64,000 bases of DNA from Silene conica (taxonomy: Eukaryota; Streptophyta; Magnoliopsida; Caryophyllales; Caryophyllaceae): contig CM055315.2 in the NCBI GenBank assembly GCA_029255685.2, positions 54,341,358 through 54,405,357 of the forward strand, read 5' to 3'. Shown here one piece after another: positions 10,917-22,002 of this stretch. A model generated the notes under the pieces. The model saw nothing but the letters and a program-made list of their open reading frames with translations, made no database searches and was not told the origin of the DNA. The translations under genes were made by a program, and so were the position numbers. Positions within the stretch are counted from its first letter, which is position 1. Each line of letters begins with the position of its first letter.

Positions 10917-11908
10917 CATTCTTTGTTTTGACATAAGCATCACATCCCCAAATATTCATATGGGAAAGACTAGGAACCCTTCCCTTCCATATCTCATATG
11001 GAGTCTTTTCGGTTGCCTTTGTGGGACTATAATACAAAGATTTAACGGCGGTTTGGATTGTAATCCCCCAAAATGAGTCTGGTAACTCGGTTTGACTCAT
11101 CATAGATCGAACCATATCTAATTTCTTCTCGGCGACTACACCATTTAATTGTGGTGTACACAGAGGAGAGAGTTGTGCCACAATGCCATAATCTTTCAAG
11201 TGTGAATCAATTTCATTTCTTAAAATTTTATCCTTTTGTTCAATTGGTTTTCTACCTCATTTTGAAATTCTTTGAATTTCTCAAATGCTTCACTTTTGTA
11301 CTTTATCAAGTAGATATATCCATATCTACTAAAGTCATCGGTGAAGGTAATGAAGTAGTCAAATTTCCCCTAGCGGTGATGCTCTTTGGTCCACATACAT
11401 CAGTATGTATGAGTCCCAATAGGTCACTTGCTCAAGTCCCTTCACCACTAAAAGGATTTCGAGTAATTTTGCCTAGGAGGCAATACCCACATATACCGCA
11501 TGATTGGAAATCAAATGGTTTAATAACGTTAGTCGAAATCAACCACTTGATTCGATTTTCGTTTATGTGTCCCAATCGACAATGCCAAATGAATGATTCA
11601 TTTCGGTCACTTGTTTTGAGTCTCTTTGAATTTATGTTATAGATGTCATTACACGGATTTGGGGTCTCAAGAACATAGATACAATTGATAGAAGTTGCTT
11701 GGTCAATAACCAAGTCATTCCTAGAAATCTCACAACGATCGTGTTTAATGGTAAACGAAAATCCTTCTATGTCCAACATAGAAACAGAAATGATGTTCTT
11801 AGAAAGATAAGATACATAAAAACAATTATGTAAATACAACTCAAATCCATTAGGTAAGGGAATCAGGGAAAGAAACAGAAGTGATGATTGATGATAGTTA
11901 ATAAGCAA
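10917..11908 (-). pseudogene. Copia pol remnant: GAG-pre-integrase and integrase core
   Basis: Minus-strand pieces at 11432-11908 and 10925-11199. The first shows the end of the protease region, NIISVSMLD, the HHCC site (FIWHCRLGHINENR) and CGYCLLGK. Between them the HTDVCGP catalytic Asp and TDDFSRYGY are readable with frameshifts. The second shows TPQLNG and a Trp-Gly-Cys motif, but the usual SERRN catalytic Glu segment is altered (VVAEKK). It resembles the intact Copia at 3162-7193 but is clearly diverged. With 9357-9895 it forms one decayed element, possibly the internal region of the element whose LTR is at 1-419/9055-9097. Confidence 0.8.
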
Positions 11909-12434
11909 TGGCGATTGACGATTGACGATTGACGATTGACGATTTGAGATCCGTACGTCGTGAAAGACGGTTGAGGTTGATTAGAGTTAGTGTCGATTTG
12001 TTTTCAAGTGTGATACCTAATGTGTCGTCTGTAGTGGCTTTTTACTTTTTACGTTTTCCTTTTTTTTTTTTATTAAAATTCGGATCGGATTTGGCTATCC
12101 GGTTTTAAGAAAATCACAATCCACATCCGATCCAGTTTATTCAGAAAAAACCGGATCGGATATCCAATTTAATCGGTATCCAACTATCCATATATTCAGA
12201 TTTTTATTTTCGAATTTCGGATCAGATTCAGATTTTTTTTCCTCAGCCCTAGTGGTAACGAGTAAGTTGTTAAAATCATGAGTTTTTCCTTTTTTAGGGA
12301 AATCTAGCCATTTTTAGCGTGTCATGTCAGTTTTTGTGACGATAAATTCAGAAATTAACCCGAATATATTAAATTGAGATTAATTGCACATCAAGTAAGA
12401 GTAATGAAAATAATTTATGCTACTAAAAAGACCA
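11909..12434. other. Non-coding, small GATTGAC tandem repeat
   Basis: Four copies of the 7-mer GATTGAC lie at 11913-11940. A stretch rich in CGGATCGGAT/ATCCGATCC words (12080-12240) ends in CAGCCCTAG at about 12246-12254, like the end of many plant hAT elements. I did not find its other end. The rest shows nothing. Confidence 0.4.
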
Positions 12435-12631
12435 CCAATTCCCTCTTGTGACGGGTATATCTGTTACAAGTTTACGACGGGTCAAATACTACCCAAACCA
12501 TATTGACAAATAGGACAAAACAAAATGTTTTACTCCTTAGACCCTTAGCTTTTGTTTCATCTCCCTATATGAGTATTATTAGACCCGTCGCAAGTTTGCA
12601 ACGGATATACCCGTTTAAAATGAGAATTTGG
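12435..12631. mobile_element. MITE-like inverted-repeat element
   Basis: The ends are imperfect inverted repeats of about 48 bp: left CCAATTCCCTCTTGTGACGG, right (reverse complement) beginning CCAAATTCTCATTTTAAACG, both leading into a GGGTATATC...GACGGG pattern. No target duplication was seen. It is related to the element at 12690-12889. Confidence 0.5.
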
Positions 12632-12689
12632 GTAGAAAGGCACGGGGCTAACGTACCTAAATGGGAAAACATATAAGGCTTATTAAGTA

Positions 12690-12889
12690 CACAAATTCTC
12701 ATTTGTGACGGCGGTATCCGTCACAGGCTTATGACGGGTACCGTTTCCTCTCACAAATTACCCATTTTTTTTCTCTCTCTCTCCGGCACTATTTATGTGG
12801 TCCCCTTTCTCTACTAACTCATTTTGTATCCATTTTATCTCATAAAATATCCGTCATAAATGGTGACCCGTCACAAGTAAGACTTACTA
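12690..12889. mobile_element. MITE, MULE-type, with 9-bp target duplication
   Basis: A 200-bp element flanked by TATTAAGTA at 12681-12689 and 12890-12898. Ends are CACAAATTCTCATTTGTGAC and, in reverse complement, TAGTAAGTCTTACTTGTGAC, both followed by GGG/GGC-rich repeats with CCGTCA cores. A 9-bp duplication is typical of Mutator-like elements. It has no coding capacity. Confidence 0.6.
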
Positions 12890-12975
12890 TATTAAGTAAT
12901 GGTTGTGATATTTTTGGTATTTTGTAAGAAAAAAAAAGAAAAAAAAAAGAAGGAAGGAGATATTGTGAATTGATT

Positions 12976-13445
12976 CCTTCCCTAGATTGAGGGAGACAAC
13001 GTAGGAAACCTAAAGAGCAGCCGACTTAGATAGTTTGGTGAGCAAACCCATATTTTTATTTGCGTACCGATTAAATATTAGTCACATGAAGAGATCAAAT
13101 AAAAGCAAAGTGTTGAGAGAATAAAATTCCCTCTAATTTGTCTTATTTATACAATAGTATTTAACATATTTTAAGTTTGTAACGGCTATATGGTAATAAG
13201 GGGCACTTCTCCTTCCCTAGATTGAGGGAGACAACGTAGGAAACCTAAAAAGCAGCCGACTTAGATAGTTTGGTGAGCAAACCCATATTTTTATTTGCGT
13301 ACCGATTAAATATTAGTCACATGAAGAGATCAAATAAAAGCAAAGTGTTGAGAGAATAAAATTCACTCTAATTTGTCTTATTTATACAATAGTATTTAAC
13401 ATATTTTAAGTTTGTAACGGCTATATGGTAATAAGGGGCACTTCT
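12976..13445. repeat. 235-bp tandem duplication
   Basis: CCTTCCCTAGATTGAGGGAG starts at 12976 and again at 13211. The units 12976-13210 and 13211-13445 abut and differ at only about two bases (AAGAG/AAAAG, TTCCCT/TTCACT). It is a recent head-to-tail duplication with no coding content. Confidence 0.9.
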
Positions 13446-13676
13446 TCTTAATTAGATGTCCCGTATCTAACATTGTGTCCAACACTCGGATATCTGACAC
13501 TCGTTGGACACATGGCTAAACATATTATAGTTTAGACGAGTAATAAAATTTAAAAAGATCGATTAGATTAGAAAATGATTTTGGTTGGAAAAATGATAAT
13601 TAGTTATTGTTAAGCTCAAATTGTACTTTTACTTGTTTAGATTTCGTTTCAAATACATGATAATAATAAAATTATA

Positions 13677-13747
<71 letters not shown>

Positions 13748-14044
13748 CATAAAATATCTATTTGTATTATATTTAAATGTCATGTTCCGTGTCCTAAATT
13801 TAATGAAACCGTGTCGTGTCCGTGTCCGTTTTAGTACTACCTAAGTGAGCAAACGACCAAAAAGCGAAGGCATTTCAGCGGAGCGGGACCCTTCCTAGTT
13901 CCTAGTGGACTGGTGGTTCGGTTCCTTTCTTCAACCTTCAACTTAGTTTCTTACCTATTTACTCACTCCTTCTCATTTCAAATTAATGAATCAAACTTAA
14001 TAAGGAGTAATACGGAGTATAATAATAATTTAATAATACTGGAA
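13446..14044 (+). promoter_or_regulatory. Upstream region of the FAX3-like gene
   Basis: AT-rich non-coding sequence with a long AT microsatellite, then a GC-richer stretch from 13850 that is probably the 5' untranslated region. An in-frame GTG-led extension to 13913 exists, but there is no ATG before 14045. No unambiguous TATA box can be singled out among the AT repeats. Confidence 0.4.
13679..13745. repeat. AT dinucleotide microsatellite
   Basis: An almost perfect (AT)n run of about 33 units, 300 bp upstream of the FAX3-like start codon. Length polymorphism is likely. Confidence 0.95.
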
Positions 14045-17000
14045 ATGACGGTTCACTGTTTACATTCCCCAATTTTCAATTTCCCATTCAACGACCTCCG
14101 CCTCCGACTCCGACTCCGACCTTCTTCATCTGCTGTTTCCATTTCTCCTGGGAAAGCATTTCTAGTCTCCGGAGTTTCGCCATTGCCACACCTCCACACT
14201 ATTGCTCCACTTAGATTCTTCAACAACCTTCGTCTTCGTCCGCTGCTTTCATTTGCCGCTTCTCAGGATGATTCTGTCAGTTACTTACTTAATCTCTCTT
14301 CTTTCTTACTCACTCTCTCATTTTATGACTCATTAACCTTTGTTTTAATCACCATTACTAATCGGCTTTATATTTGATCCCACCTTCAATTCACTTACAT
14401 TATCTTCGACACTACCAGTAAATTACCCGATTTGAAATCTTCCAAAATTCAACAACCATTACCATCTACTCTACAGACCCTACAATATGTGGAATTCACG
14501 CTACTCATTATTCATTCAAGTCTCCCTACCCTAATCATTTCTACGTTGCCCCCGTTTGAGATTGGAATTTTACCCATTCCTACAAAACTCTCAATACTCT
14601 TTATAATCATGCTTTCCCTCAAATCTCATCGCTCCTGCATCACTTGTTTTTCTGTTTTCTCTCCAATTTGTCTGACCAACTCTTCACGACCCCTTCTCAA
14701 TTTGTGATACCCTTTTTGAATGGATTTTCAGTCGTTAGATCAAACTCACTTAGTTTTGCTGCATTATGTTCAAGCAGATAGCATCTATGCATTATTTATT
14801 TAACACGCTTTTCTATAGGGTGCATAAATCATTTTTTTGGCTGAGATTTTGTCATCATTTATTGGTATTCAACTATTCAAAATACCCAAGCAGTTTTTAA
14901 TGATGCTTCATGTTAGCCCACTCAACTCATTTTCGGACTAAGATTGTTGTTGTTCTTGGTATGCAAAATGGATGAATTGGCATAGTTAAGGGGTTTTGCT
15001 CCTCTGATCATTGAGACATTTTAACTGTCTAGTGTATGGCATTCATGCATATGTTTCTCTTCCTTTAGTATCTTGCTTTTCTTAACTCTCCACCTTTATG
15101 TCACTTGGGTTGACTCCTTTAAGTTTTATTTACGATTAATTAGCCCTCAGAAGAAGAGGTTGAGTTGGAGAAGGACAAAGTTGATCAAGATCCTAAAGCA
15201 TCTCAGGAAGCTTGGGAGCAGGTTTTAGCATCTTTTAAAGAACAGGCCTTAAAGGTAAAGAGTGTATCACAAGAAGCATATGATGAATACTCCAAGAAAG
15301 CAGTTGTGGTATTAAAGGAAACAGCTGAGACGTTGAAGATTCATGCTGATCAGGCAAGACAAGATCTTTTTGTTATGGCACAGGAGCTGGGCGAAGATAG
15401 CAGGCAGTACATCACTGTGGCAGCAGAGAACTTCCCTGAGCCTGTGAAGGAGGTGGTGGATACATTTTCTTCTGCCGAAGATCTAAATGACGTGTCCAAA
15501 GTCTGTGATTTCTATGTTGGAATACCTTATGGTAAGCATTTTCTGTGAATTTAATGAAGACATTACGTAAAATGTGCACTCTTTTGGTGTTCAGATATCC
15601 TTTTTTTTTTAATCTAAGGCTCAAGGTTGATTTTGATATACAAGGGCGATTTTGACACTGATGGTGACGATATTGACACTGATGGGTTTTGAACCTTAGT
15701 CATGTATACCAAAACTCATGACTTGACCAGCTAGCTAGTTGTCATCTGCTAGCCATTGTGGGGTGAACTTTTAGACATAATTACTCCTTTGGCCGTGGTT
15801 CATGGATTTTTGAAACTCATTGTGTGCTGCTTCTTGCTTGTATTAATTTAAGCATCTTGATTCAGTGTAAAGTGGCATGATTCTTTGTAGCTCCTAATCT
15901 TCCGTAATGGGTTTCTTATCTTTTTGATTCCTTTGCAGGGACAATTCTTTCTGCTGGTGGCTTCGTTAATTTTATGCTAACTGGAAGCATTTCTGCCCTT
16001 AGGTTTGGTGTTATCCTTGGAGGTATTATGTTGGCCTTGAGCATGTCAAGTCTCCAATCATGGAAGAAAGGGCAGTCCACTGAGATGATTTTGAAAGGAC
16101 AGGCAGGTTAGTATTTGATCGGTGTGTTTAAGAGGAAAAAAATATTAGTAAGCCAGTTTGTTTTATGCAGGATACATTCGACTTCTTGATAATATTACTT
16201 TGGTTGCCTTCTCCTCTACTTCCTTCTCCGTTCCCCAACGAGCTAACTACATTATTCTAGTAATTATTAGATAGCAACTCCATTGTTAATTATCATGTCA
16301 CCCTTTACCTCCTCTCCCTCACTTCGTCAGCCATGGATGATTAGATTGGGGTTCACCATGACCAGCAACCTTGATGAACTGCCATCTATATGCTGTCTAA
16401 CCTTGCTGGGGTGCAATTGGACCTGAACCTATCCTGAAATTACTCTAACTGAAGAACCTATTTGACATGCTTTATATTGCTCAATTGACTATATAATCTA
16501 TCAAATTGAGGAAAATGATTCTTCTGATGTGGATATGATAACGCTTGGGTACCCTTGGTCTTGTCAAAACGGTTCCATATTTAGGTTTCCGATTTCAGAG
16601 GCACGGTATTTAATTTTATAGCACGGACTTGAACTTAATTTGTTTATATGCCCTCTTGTGGTAATGGCTTTCATAATGCTAGCTCCTTTGTTAGGTTGAT
16701 TTTGTGTTTCCATTCCCTTTGGTTTTGACGTGTCTGATTAAATTTCTGTAACGTTGTTTCTTGGTGATGCAGCAATTGCAGGAATTCTATTTCTCAGAGA
16801 TATAGGGCTGTTGTTTCAGGTGTGATTCACCTCTATTTTGGAGATGAACCCCTTGATATTGCTGATGTATATCTATTCCCATGTAGGTAGATAAATTAAA
16901 CAGTCTCCTAACTTTATATATTTTTGCTGCAGGGTGTAAAGCTTTTCGGATTACTAAAAGCAGCCCTCAGGTTTGGATCATTCAATTATTTGTTACCTTG

Positions 17001-20000
17001 TATGCTTTTATTGGTAGAATTACGTGCATACACTACACCAATTCATTTACAAAAAAATGAAAACAAAGAAGAAATAAGGTGGTTTTACCGGTAAAAAAAT
17101 ACATAAGAAAAAGGAGCTTTAGATAACAGATGTGCACTGAGGGTTGCACCTTGTAGAGGAGGATATCTGGAGGGAAAGACAACACCCATCCGCAACATTT
17201 GAGATAAGAAAAAACATATATCATATCTTACCTGTATAGATAACAAAAGAAAGGGTGGTGGGTTTGTTTAGAATCTAAAATTACCTCCTTAGTTGAAACC
17301 CATCTATTAAATCATGCAAAGGCGCACCCAAAGACAGACAGACAGAGAGAGAGAGCTTCATAAGTGTAACATCCCTATCTACCAAAGTGCCTTACCAAGG
17401 CGGCAAGGCCTACCTTAATACATGAGAGTGCTATCATCTCGGTTGCTGAGGTAATTTATATCAAAGATACCATAATGAAACAATTAAACTGAATAAAGTT
17501 TAAATCAAAGTTATAACTCTAAATAGTGTTGAAATAAAAGTACAACTCAAAAACTAGTGTAAAGGTTTATACTAGATGACAGCAAAAGCTAAAAATTAGT
17601 CTCGATAGCGCCCATCCAATCCCGCATACAAGATCAACAATCACCCCGTTCTCCATTTGCCGGAAATATCAAATGGCTCACCATGCAAGGGTCAGTCAAC
17701 TATACAAATGATCATAAGACAAACAATAAAAGAAAACCAAACATGTGGGACTTGGGTTTCGTCATACCATCTCACCTCCTTTTTTGTAAGACTTGTCACT
17801 AAAGCTTGTGTACATAGAATTATATCTTAGTTTTAATCACATGATATTGATTTTTCGCGGCCTCGTCTCACTAAATTTAGCCAATAGCGCCTCAAAATGC
17901 GTTAACATGGTCACAAACTCACGACTGGCGATAACCTCTAAAACCTTTATAACTCGCTTGTTTGTGTCATTGATATTCAAAACCTTGAATTTTAACCCAT
18001 GAGATTAAAGGGAAAATTCTATGTCAAAGTGATTATGTCTGCCTTACTTTAAGGCTTCGAGTGGCGTGAAACATTGTCACATCCAAAAGATGAGTGTGAC
18101 ACAGATGCGTATGAATGTGCGACCATTTAAGGAAAAATTGATTAAGAAATGAGGTGATTAGGGAAAAGGTGAAAGTGGCGCTAATAAAGGACGAGATGAT
18201 GAAAAATTGACTAATATGGTTTGACCATGTGAGTAGGAAACCTATGGATGCACCAGTTACGAGGGTATTCTCGATTTAATTCTAAGTTTCTATAAAACAA
18301 ATCTGGACTTAAATTTTAGAACCTATAAGTTTACCTTTACTTTTGTATTATGTTTCACCCCCTTGTGTTTTTCACGTTTTCTTATATATATTTCGCATTT
18401 TGAGGTGTCCATCATGGACGGTTCTAAAGGATGATTCATGTCCGCCGACCCCAACAATTATGTTGGGATAAAGGCTCTGGTGTTGTTCTTTTCACTTTTC
18501 AAGCTTTAATTTGGCCTTATGCTTTGAATTCATTATGTGGTTAATATTTGAATGTTTGTAGAATAATGCTCGAAAAACAAAAACAAAAAAAAATAGCATT
18601 TTGGGTTATTCATCAAGTTGATGTCCATGTAGCATTAGGATTTGGTAAGCTAGGCAAGGATAAGAACTGCCACTTTGCATTGTGGGATTGTTAGTGAACC
18701 ACATTGGAGACCTTAGTTATATTGGGAGGGGGTGCCGCTCCCGCTGACTATTTAAGTTCATATATAGTTTAGTGAATAAATTATCGCCTAGTTATTTTTT
18801 GCAAGGTTTCTCACCTGCACTTGTGTCGATAGTACAGAGTGTTATATCTCGGTTTTTGTTATATGGTATTGGTTTTCATGGCGTAATCTAGCTAAATGCA
18901 AATAATATGCCTCAAAATGAGAATCTTTAAAACCTTAATAACTTGGTCGCCTATTTGTGTTGCTGCTGATATTTAAAACCTTGCTTGTGTATCACTGACC
19001 CAATGGCGTGACATTTGTGTTGATTTTGTCACCTTTCAAGTTTTCATTTGGCTCTATGCTTTAAACCCGTGGGTTTAAAACTAGTATTAGAGTATAGGTA
19101 AAGAGGAGAGAAGGTAATTAATTAGAGGAAAGAAGGTGGGGAGGAGAGAGGGTAATTAATTTAGTAGGAATGAACGTGGGATTAGTGGATTACTTTATTT
19201 TTTTTACTCCCTAAAAATCAATAGTCAATCAAAACACTCTAAAAGTTATTCCCTTTATAGTAAAGGGATGCTCCGAAAAAAATGTAATGCAGATTACAGT
19301 GAAACTTATTCATCCAATTGATGCTCATGTAGGATGAGGATCTGGTATGTTAGGCAAGGATAAGGACTGCCATTCTGCATTGCGCGATTATTAGTGAACC
19401 ACAATGGAGGACCTTAGTTATCTCAGAGGAGACGTGACCCACGCTGACTATTTTAGCCCTATATAGTTTAGTCAATAAATTATCCCCCCCTGGCTTGGTG
19501 GTGGAGGGCAACTTTACAAGTATTCATACACAAAATTTAGGATCTGAATCACGGCCCCCTTAAGTTATATTTCATGATCCACCACTGGTGAACTGGCAGC
19601 TCATGTGCATGTTTCACAAAATAGTAATCGGAAAATTAGATTTGATATAAAACTAGCTTTTGGGTTGGCATGAGTTTTGGAAGGAGACTCTCTATTTGGG
19701 CTGTTGTGTCTAGGCTTTGTAGTTCAAAAAATAACTGGTAAGTGCTTACTCAATACTCATGCAACCATTGTGGCAACTTATTATTACAGATCATTCAATG
19801 CATTTTATTTAAAACCGCCAAGCAAAGTGTTGTTTTTGTGCTTCTGTTCTCTAGTCCAATTTGTACATGCATTGTATATGTGCTTAATATCCCCTGGATT
19901 AATATTTCACTTTTATCGTGCTCAGTGGTTCGGTTGCAGCTTTCTTTGCTTATCGGATCATCTATGGCAGCCATCAGAGCAAACCAAGTGTTGATGGCGA

Positions 20001-20010
20001 GAAAGCCTAG
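14045..20010 (+). CDS. FAX3: FATTY ACID EXPORT 3-like plastid protein (six exons)
   Basis: Predicted exons: 14045-14275, 15144-15531, 15939-16106, 16773-16819, 16933-16970 and 19926-20010. All junctions are GT-AG and phases agree, giving 957 bp and 318 residues; Arabidopsis FAX3 is of similar length. Exon 1 encodes a Ser/Arg/Leu-rich N-terminus with an LRLRLRLR run, consistent with a plastid transit peptide. Exon 2 encodes a long charged helix (SFKEQALKVKSVSQEAYDEY...), typical of the FAX2/FAX3 group. Exons 2-6 encode a Tmemb_14 domain from GIPYG (about 203) through GGFVNFMLTGSISALRFG and VILGGIMLALS, with several hydrophobic segments. The family is thought to move free fatty acids across the plastid inner envelope; substrate and subgroup here are inferred. 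The ATG at 14045 is the first in frame. Intron 5 (16971-19925) is swollen by repeats. The stop codon lies in a 32-bp tandem duplication. No ESTs support the exon model here. Confidence 0.82.
17385..17790 (-). repeat. Gypsy LTR fragment in FAX3 intron 5
   Basis: TGTAACATCCCTATCTACC followed by ATCTCGGTTGCTGAGGTAAT resembles the start of the Tekay LTRs at 25240/41613 in the same order (TGTAACACCC...ATCTCGGTTACCCGAGG). Similarity fades after about 400 bp, and no partner LTR or target duplication was seen. Confidence 0.5.
17800..19490. repeat. Ancient tandem duplication within FAX3 intron 5
   Basis: Three blocks recur in order. Block A is at about 17810-17995 and 18836-18985 (words GCCTCAAAATG, CTTTATAAC/CTTAATAAC, AAAACCTTG). 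Block C is at about 18486-18540 and 19021-19070 (TTTCAAGCTTTAATTTGGC against TTTCAAGTTTTCATTTGGC). Block B is at about 18600-18785 and 19300-19480 (GGCAAGGATAAGAACTGCCA against GGCAAGGATAAGGACTGCCA, then GTGAACCACA and CTATATAGTTTAGT-like words). The copies are clearly diverged. Copy 1 is longer because an RTE fragment separates A from C. Confidence 0.65.
18085..18490 (+). mobile_element. 5'-truncated RTE-type LINE, 3' end
   Basis: From 18151 a frame reads EVIREKVKVALIKDEMMKN, then a stop, then LIWFDHVSRKPMDAPVTRV. This is the well-known C-terminal end of plant RTE reverse transcriptases. The sequence closes with CCGACCCCAACAATTATGTT and GGGATAAAGGCTCTGGTGTT, the typical RTE 3' tail. The stop codon and truncation make it dead. 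It lies between blocks A and C of the intron duplication, in one copy only. Confidence 0.75.
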
Positions 20011-20062
20011 TTGAAGCACAACACGAATATGAGAAAGCCTAGTTGAAGCACAACACGAATAT
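19999..20062 (+). repeat. 32-bp tandem duplication over the FAX3 stop codon
   Basis: The units 19999-20030 and 20031-20062 are identical and begin GAGAAAGCCTAGTTGAAGCA. The first contains the TAG stop (20008-20010); the second repeats the same coding end and TAG in the 3' untranslated region. Confidence 0.95.
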
Positions 20063-20166
20063 GTCTCATGTCGCCCCTAGCAAAAACTACTAAAAAGATG
20101 CAGATGTCGAGGCATATTTGGATTAATCAAAAGGTGTAACAACAATCAGGGATTTGATTCCGGAAT
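20011..20166 (+). other. FAX3 3' flank up to the Reina insertion
   Basis: The presumed 3' untranslated region, about 156 bp, ends where the minus-strand Reina LTR begins. No clear AATAAA signal was seen, so polyadenylation may now occur inside the LTR or may have used sequence displaced by the insertion. Confidence 0.5.
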
Positions 20167-20421
20167 TGTTGTACAACTGAAGCAATTGCAGGAATTCTTG
20201 TAAATGAGAAAGAACTCAGACAATTGATTGATTATGATTTGAGCAACAAGATTACAGAGAGAATTTGTAGGAAGATATGTTTTAAAATGATGAATGAATT
20301 ATTCTAAGTGTAGGATGAGCTATTTATAACAAGAGGAATAACTACTTTCTAACCACCTAGTAACAAACTCCTAACCACCTTGCTGACATGTCCAGTTAGT
20401 TAGATGGTTTGTTATAATACA
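20167..20421 (-). repeat. 3' LTR of the Reina-type element
   Basis: On the minus strand it begins TGTATTATAACAAACC after the purine-rich GGAAGAGGAA and ends GTTGTACAACA, so 255 bp with TG...CA ends. A TATA box (TATAAATA on the minus strand, plus 20321-20328) indicates a promoter firing leftward, towards FAX3. The adjacent 5 bp GGAAT (20162-20166) would be one target-site copy; the partner is lost. Confidence 0.8.
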
Positions 20422-20451
20422 TTCCTCTTCCAACGAAGCTTGTCCTCAAGC

Positions 20452-20988
20452 TTAAGAAATCTGAAATGCAGGAAACCTCTTTATGAAATTATCTGACAGT
20501 TTCCATGTAGCATCCTCAGTAGTGCCATTAGACCATTGCACCAGAAAATATACAACTGCACCATTGCCTTTCCTCATCATCTTCCTCTCCAAAATAGCTA
20601 TAGGTTCTGCCCTTAGTTGTAGGTTGTCATCCAACATAGGAACCACACTAATGACAGGCACAGTATCATGATGTTTCCTTAATTGAGAAACATGGAGCAC
20701 AGGATAAATTTTGGACTGTTCAGGTAACTTTAGCCTATAAGCCACTTTACCAATTCTTGCAGACACTTCAAATGGCCCGAAGTACCTTGGTGAGAGCTTC
20801 TGACAACTCCTGTACACCACTGATTGTTGCCTATATGGTTGCAATTTGACATACACCAAGTCTCCCACCTGATATTCTTTGTCAGTCCTGTGCCTATCAC
20901 TTTGGCTTTTCATCCTGTCTTGAGCTCTTTTTAAATGAAATTTCAACATTTGAATGCATTCCTCTCTAGCATTTAAGCTCCTATCCAC
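20452..20988 (-). pseudogene. Reina pol: integrase C-terminus and chromodomain
   Basis: 179 codons. The GPF motif region (SPRYFGPFEV), the YPVLHVSQLRKH segment and the chromodomain (AILERKMMRKGNGAVVYFLV then WSNGTTEDATW) are intact. A chromodomain guides integration in chromoviruses by binding modified histones. The frame starts after a break at 20988-21018, so it is not joined to the integrase core. Confidence 0.85.
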
Positions 20989-21017
20989 TGCGGGCTGCGG
21001 CTACTGTACTGTCACCA

Positions 21018-22002
21018 TTAACATAAGGGGTATGCAATTGAGGTCATTGTCCATACACCACTTCCTAAGGAGTTGTCCCTATGGCAGAGTGAAAGCGCCC
21101 AATCCTTAGGCCTTTCTCCTGTCATGCATCTGAGGTATGTTTCAAGGCATTTGTTAACTACTTCTGATTGTCCATCTGTTTGGGGATGATAAGCAGAGAA
21201 CATCAATAAATCCACCTTCTGTAGTTTAAAGAGCTCTTGCCAGAATTGACTCATGAAGATCTTATCTCTATCACTTACTATGGACTTAGGGTTCCCATGT
21301 AATTTGAAGACTTGATCTAGGTACACCCTTGCCATATCAGATGCCTTGAAAGGGTGAGTGAGTAATAGGAAATGAGCATATTTACTCAATCTGTCCACTA
21401 TAACCAAAATTGTGTCTTTCCCTTGTGATTTAGGAAGAGCTTCTATGAAATCCATAGAGATATTAACCCAGATTGCCTCCGGTATTGGTAATGGTTGTAG
21501 GAGACCAATAGGTGTCTGCAATAGGGGTTTATTTTGTTGACATACCCCACACTCCTTAACCCATTGCCTCACACTCTTCTTCATATTCTTCCAATAAAAC
21601 AACTCTGACATTCTCATGTATGTAGCATGAACACCAGAATGTCCTCCAAGAGAAGAATTGTGCATTAAAGCACAAATTTCCAACCTTAATTCAGCATCAG
21701 GACTATAACCAATCTTCCCTTTTCACCAACTGATCATTCTGCCATTGGAACTTGGTATTTACAGTAGGGTCATCTTTAAGGTCTTGTATCAATTGTGTCA
21801 GTTCAGGGGTCTGCCAGCTGTCCTTGATCCTCTGTAAGAGATCAGTTCTCACTTGGGATACCAATATGGTTAATAATTCAGCCCCTCCTACTCGAGAAAG
21901 AGCATCAGCTACTGTGTTTTCCTTCCCCTTCCTGTATTGCACTTCATAATCCAACCCCATCAACTTTGGTAGGCACTTGCTCTGAAATGAACTTGTTATT
22001 TT
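21018..22002 (-). pseudogene. Reina pol: RNase H end and integrase core
   Basis: Two open pieces. 21703-21963 carries the end of RNase H (YEVQYRKGKENTVADALSR). 21018-21683 carries the integrase HHCC zinc site (HNSSLGGHSGVHAT...CGVCQQNK) and the catalytic triad in ISMDFIEALP, SDRDKIF and QTDGQSEVVN. An in-frame TAG at 22003-22005 separates RNase H from RT. A frameshift near 21700 separates the two pieces, and the 21018 end is scrambled after RPKDWA. Catalytic residues survive but the chain cannot be made. Confidence 0.85.

Noticed and set aside
12080..12254. Complete hAT element ending CAGCCCTAG
   Set aside because: Only one end is visible; no matching inverted end or 8-bp duplication was found.
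13913..14044. Longer N-terminus for the FAX3-like protein
   Set aside because: The upstream in-frame extension has only a GTG start and unlikely composition; ATG 14045 gives a normal transit-peptide start.
14432..14707. 91-codon frame in FAX3 intron 1
   Set aside because: It lies between the donor at 14276 and the acceptor at 15143, has no similarity to the family and no ATG-led domain.
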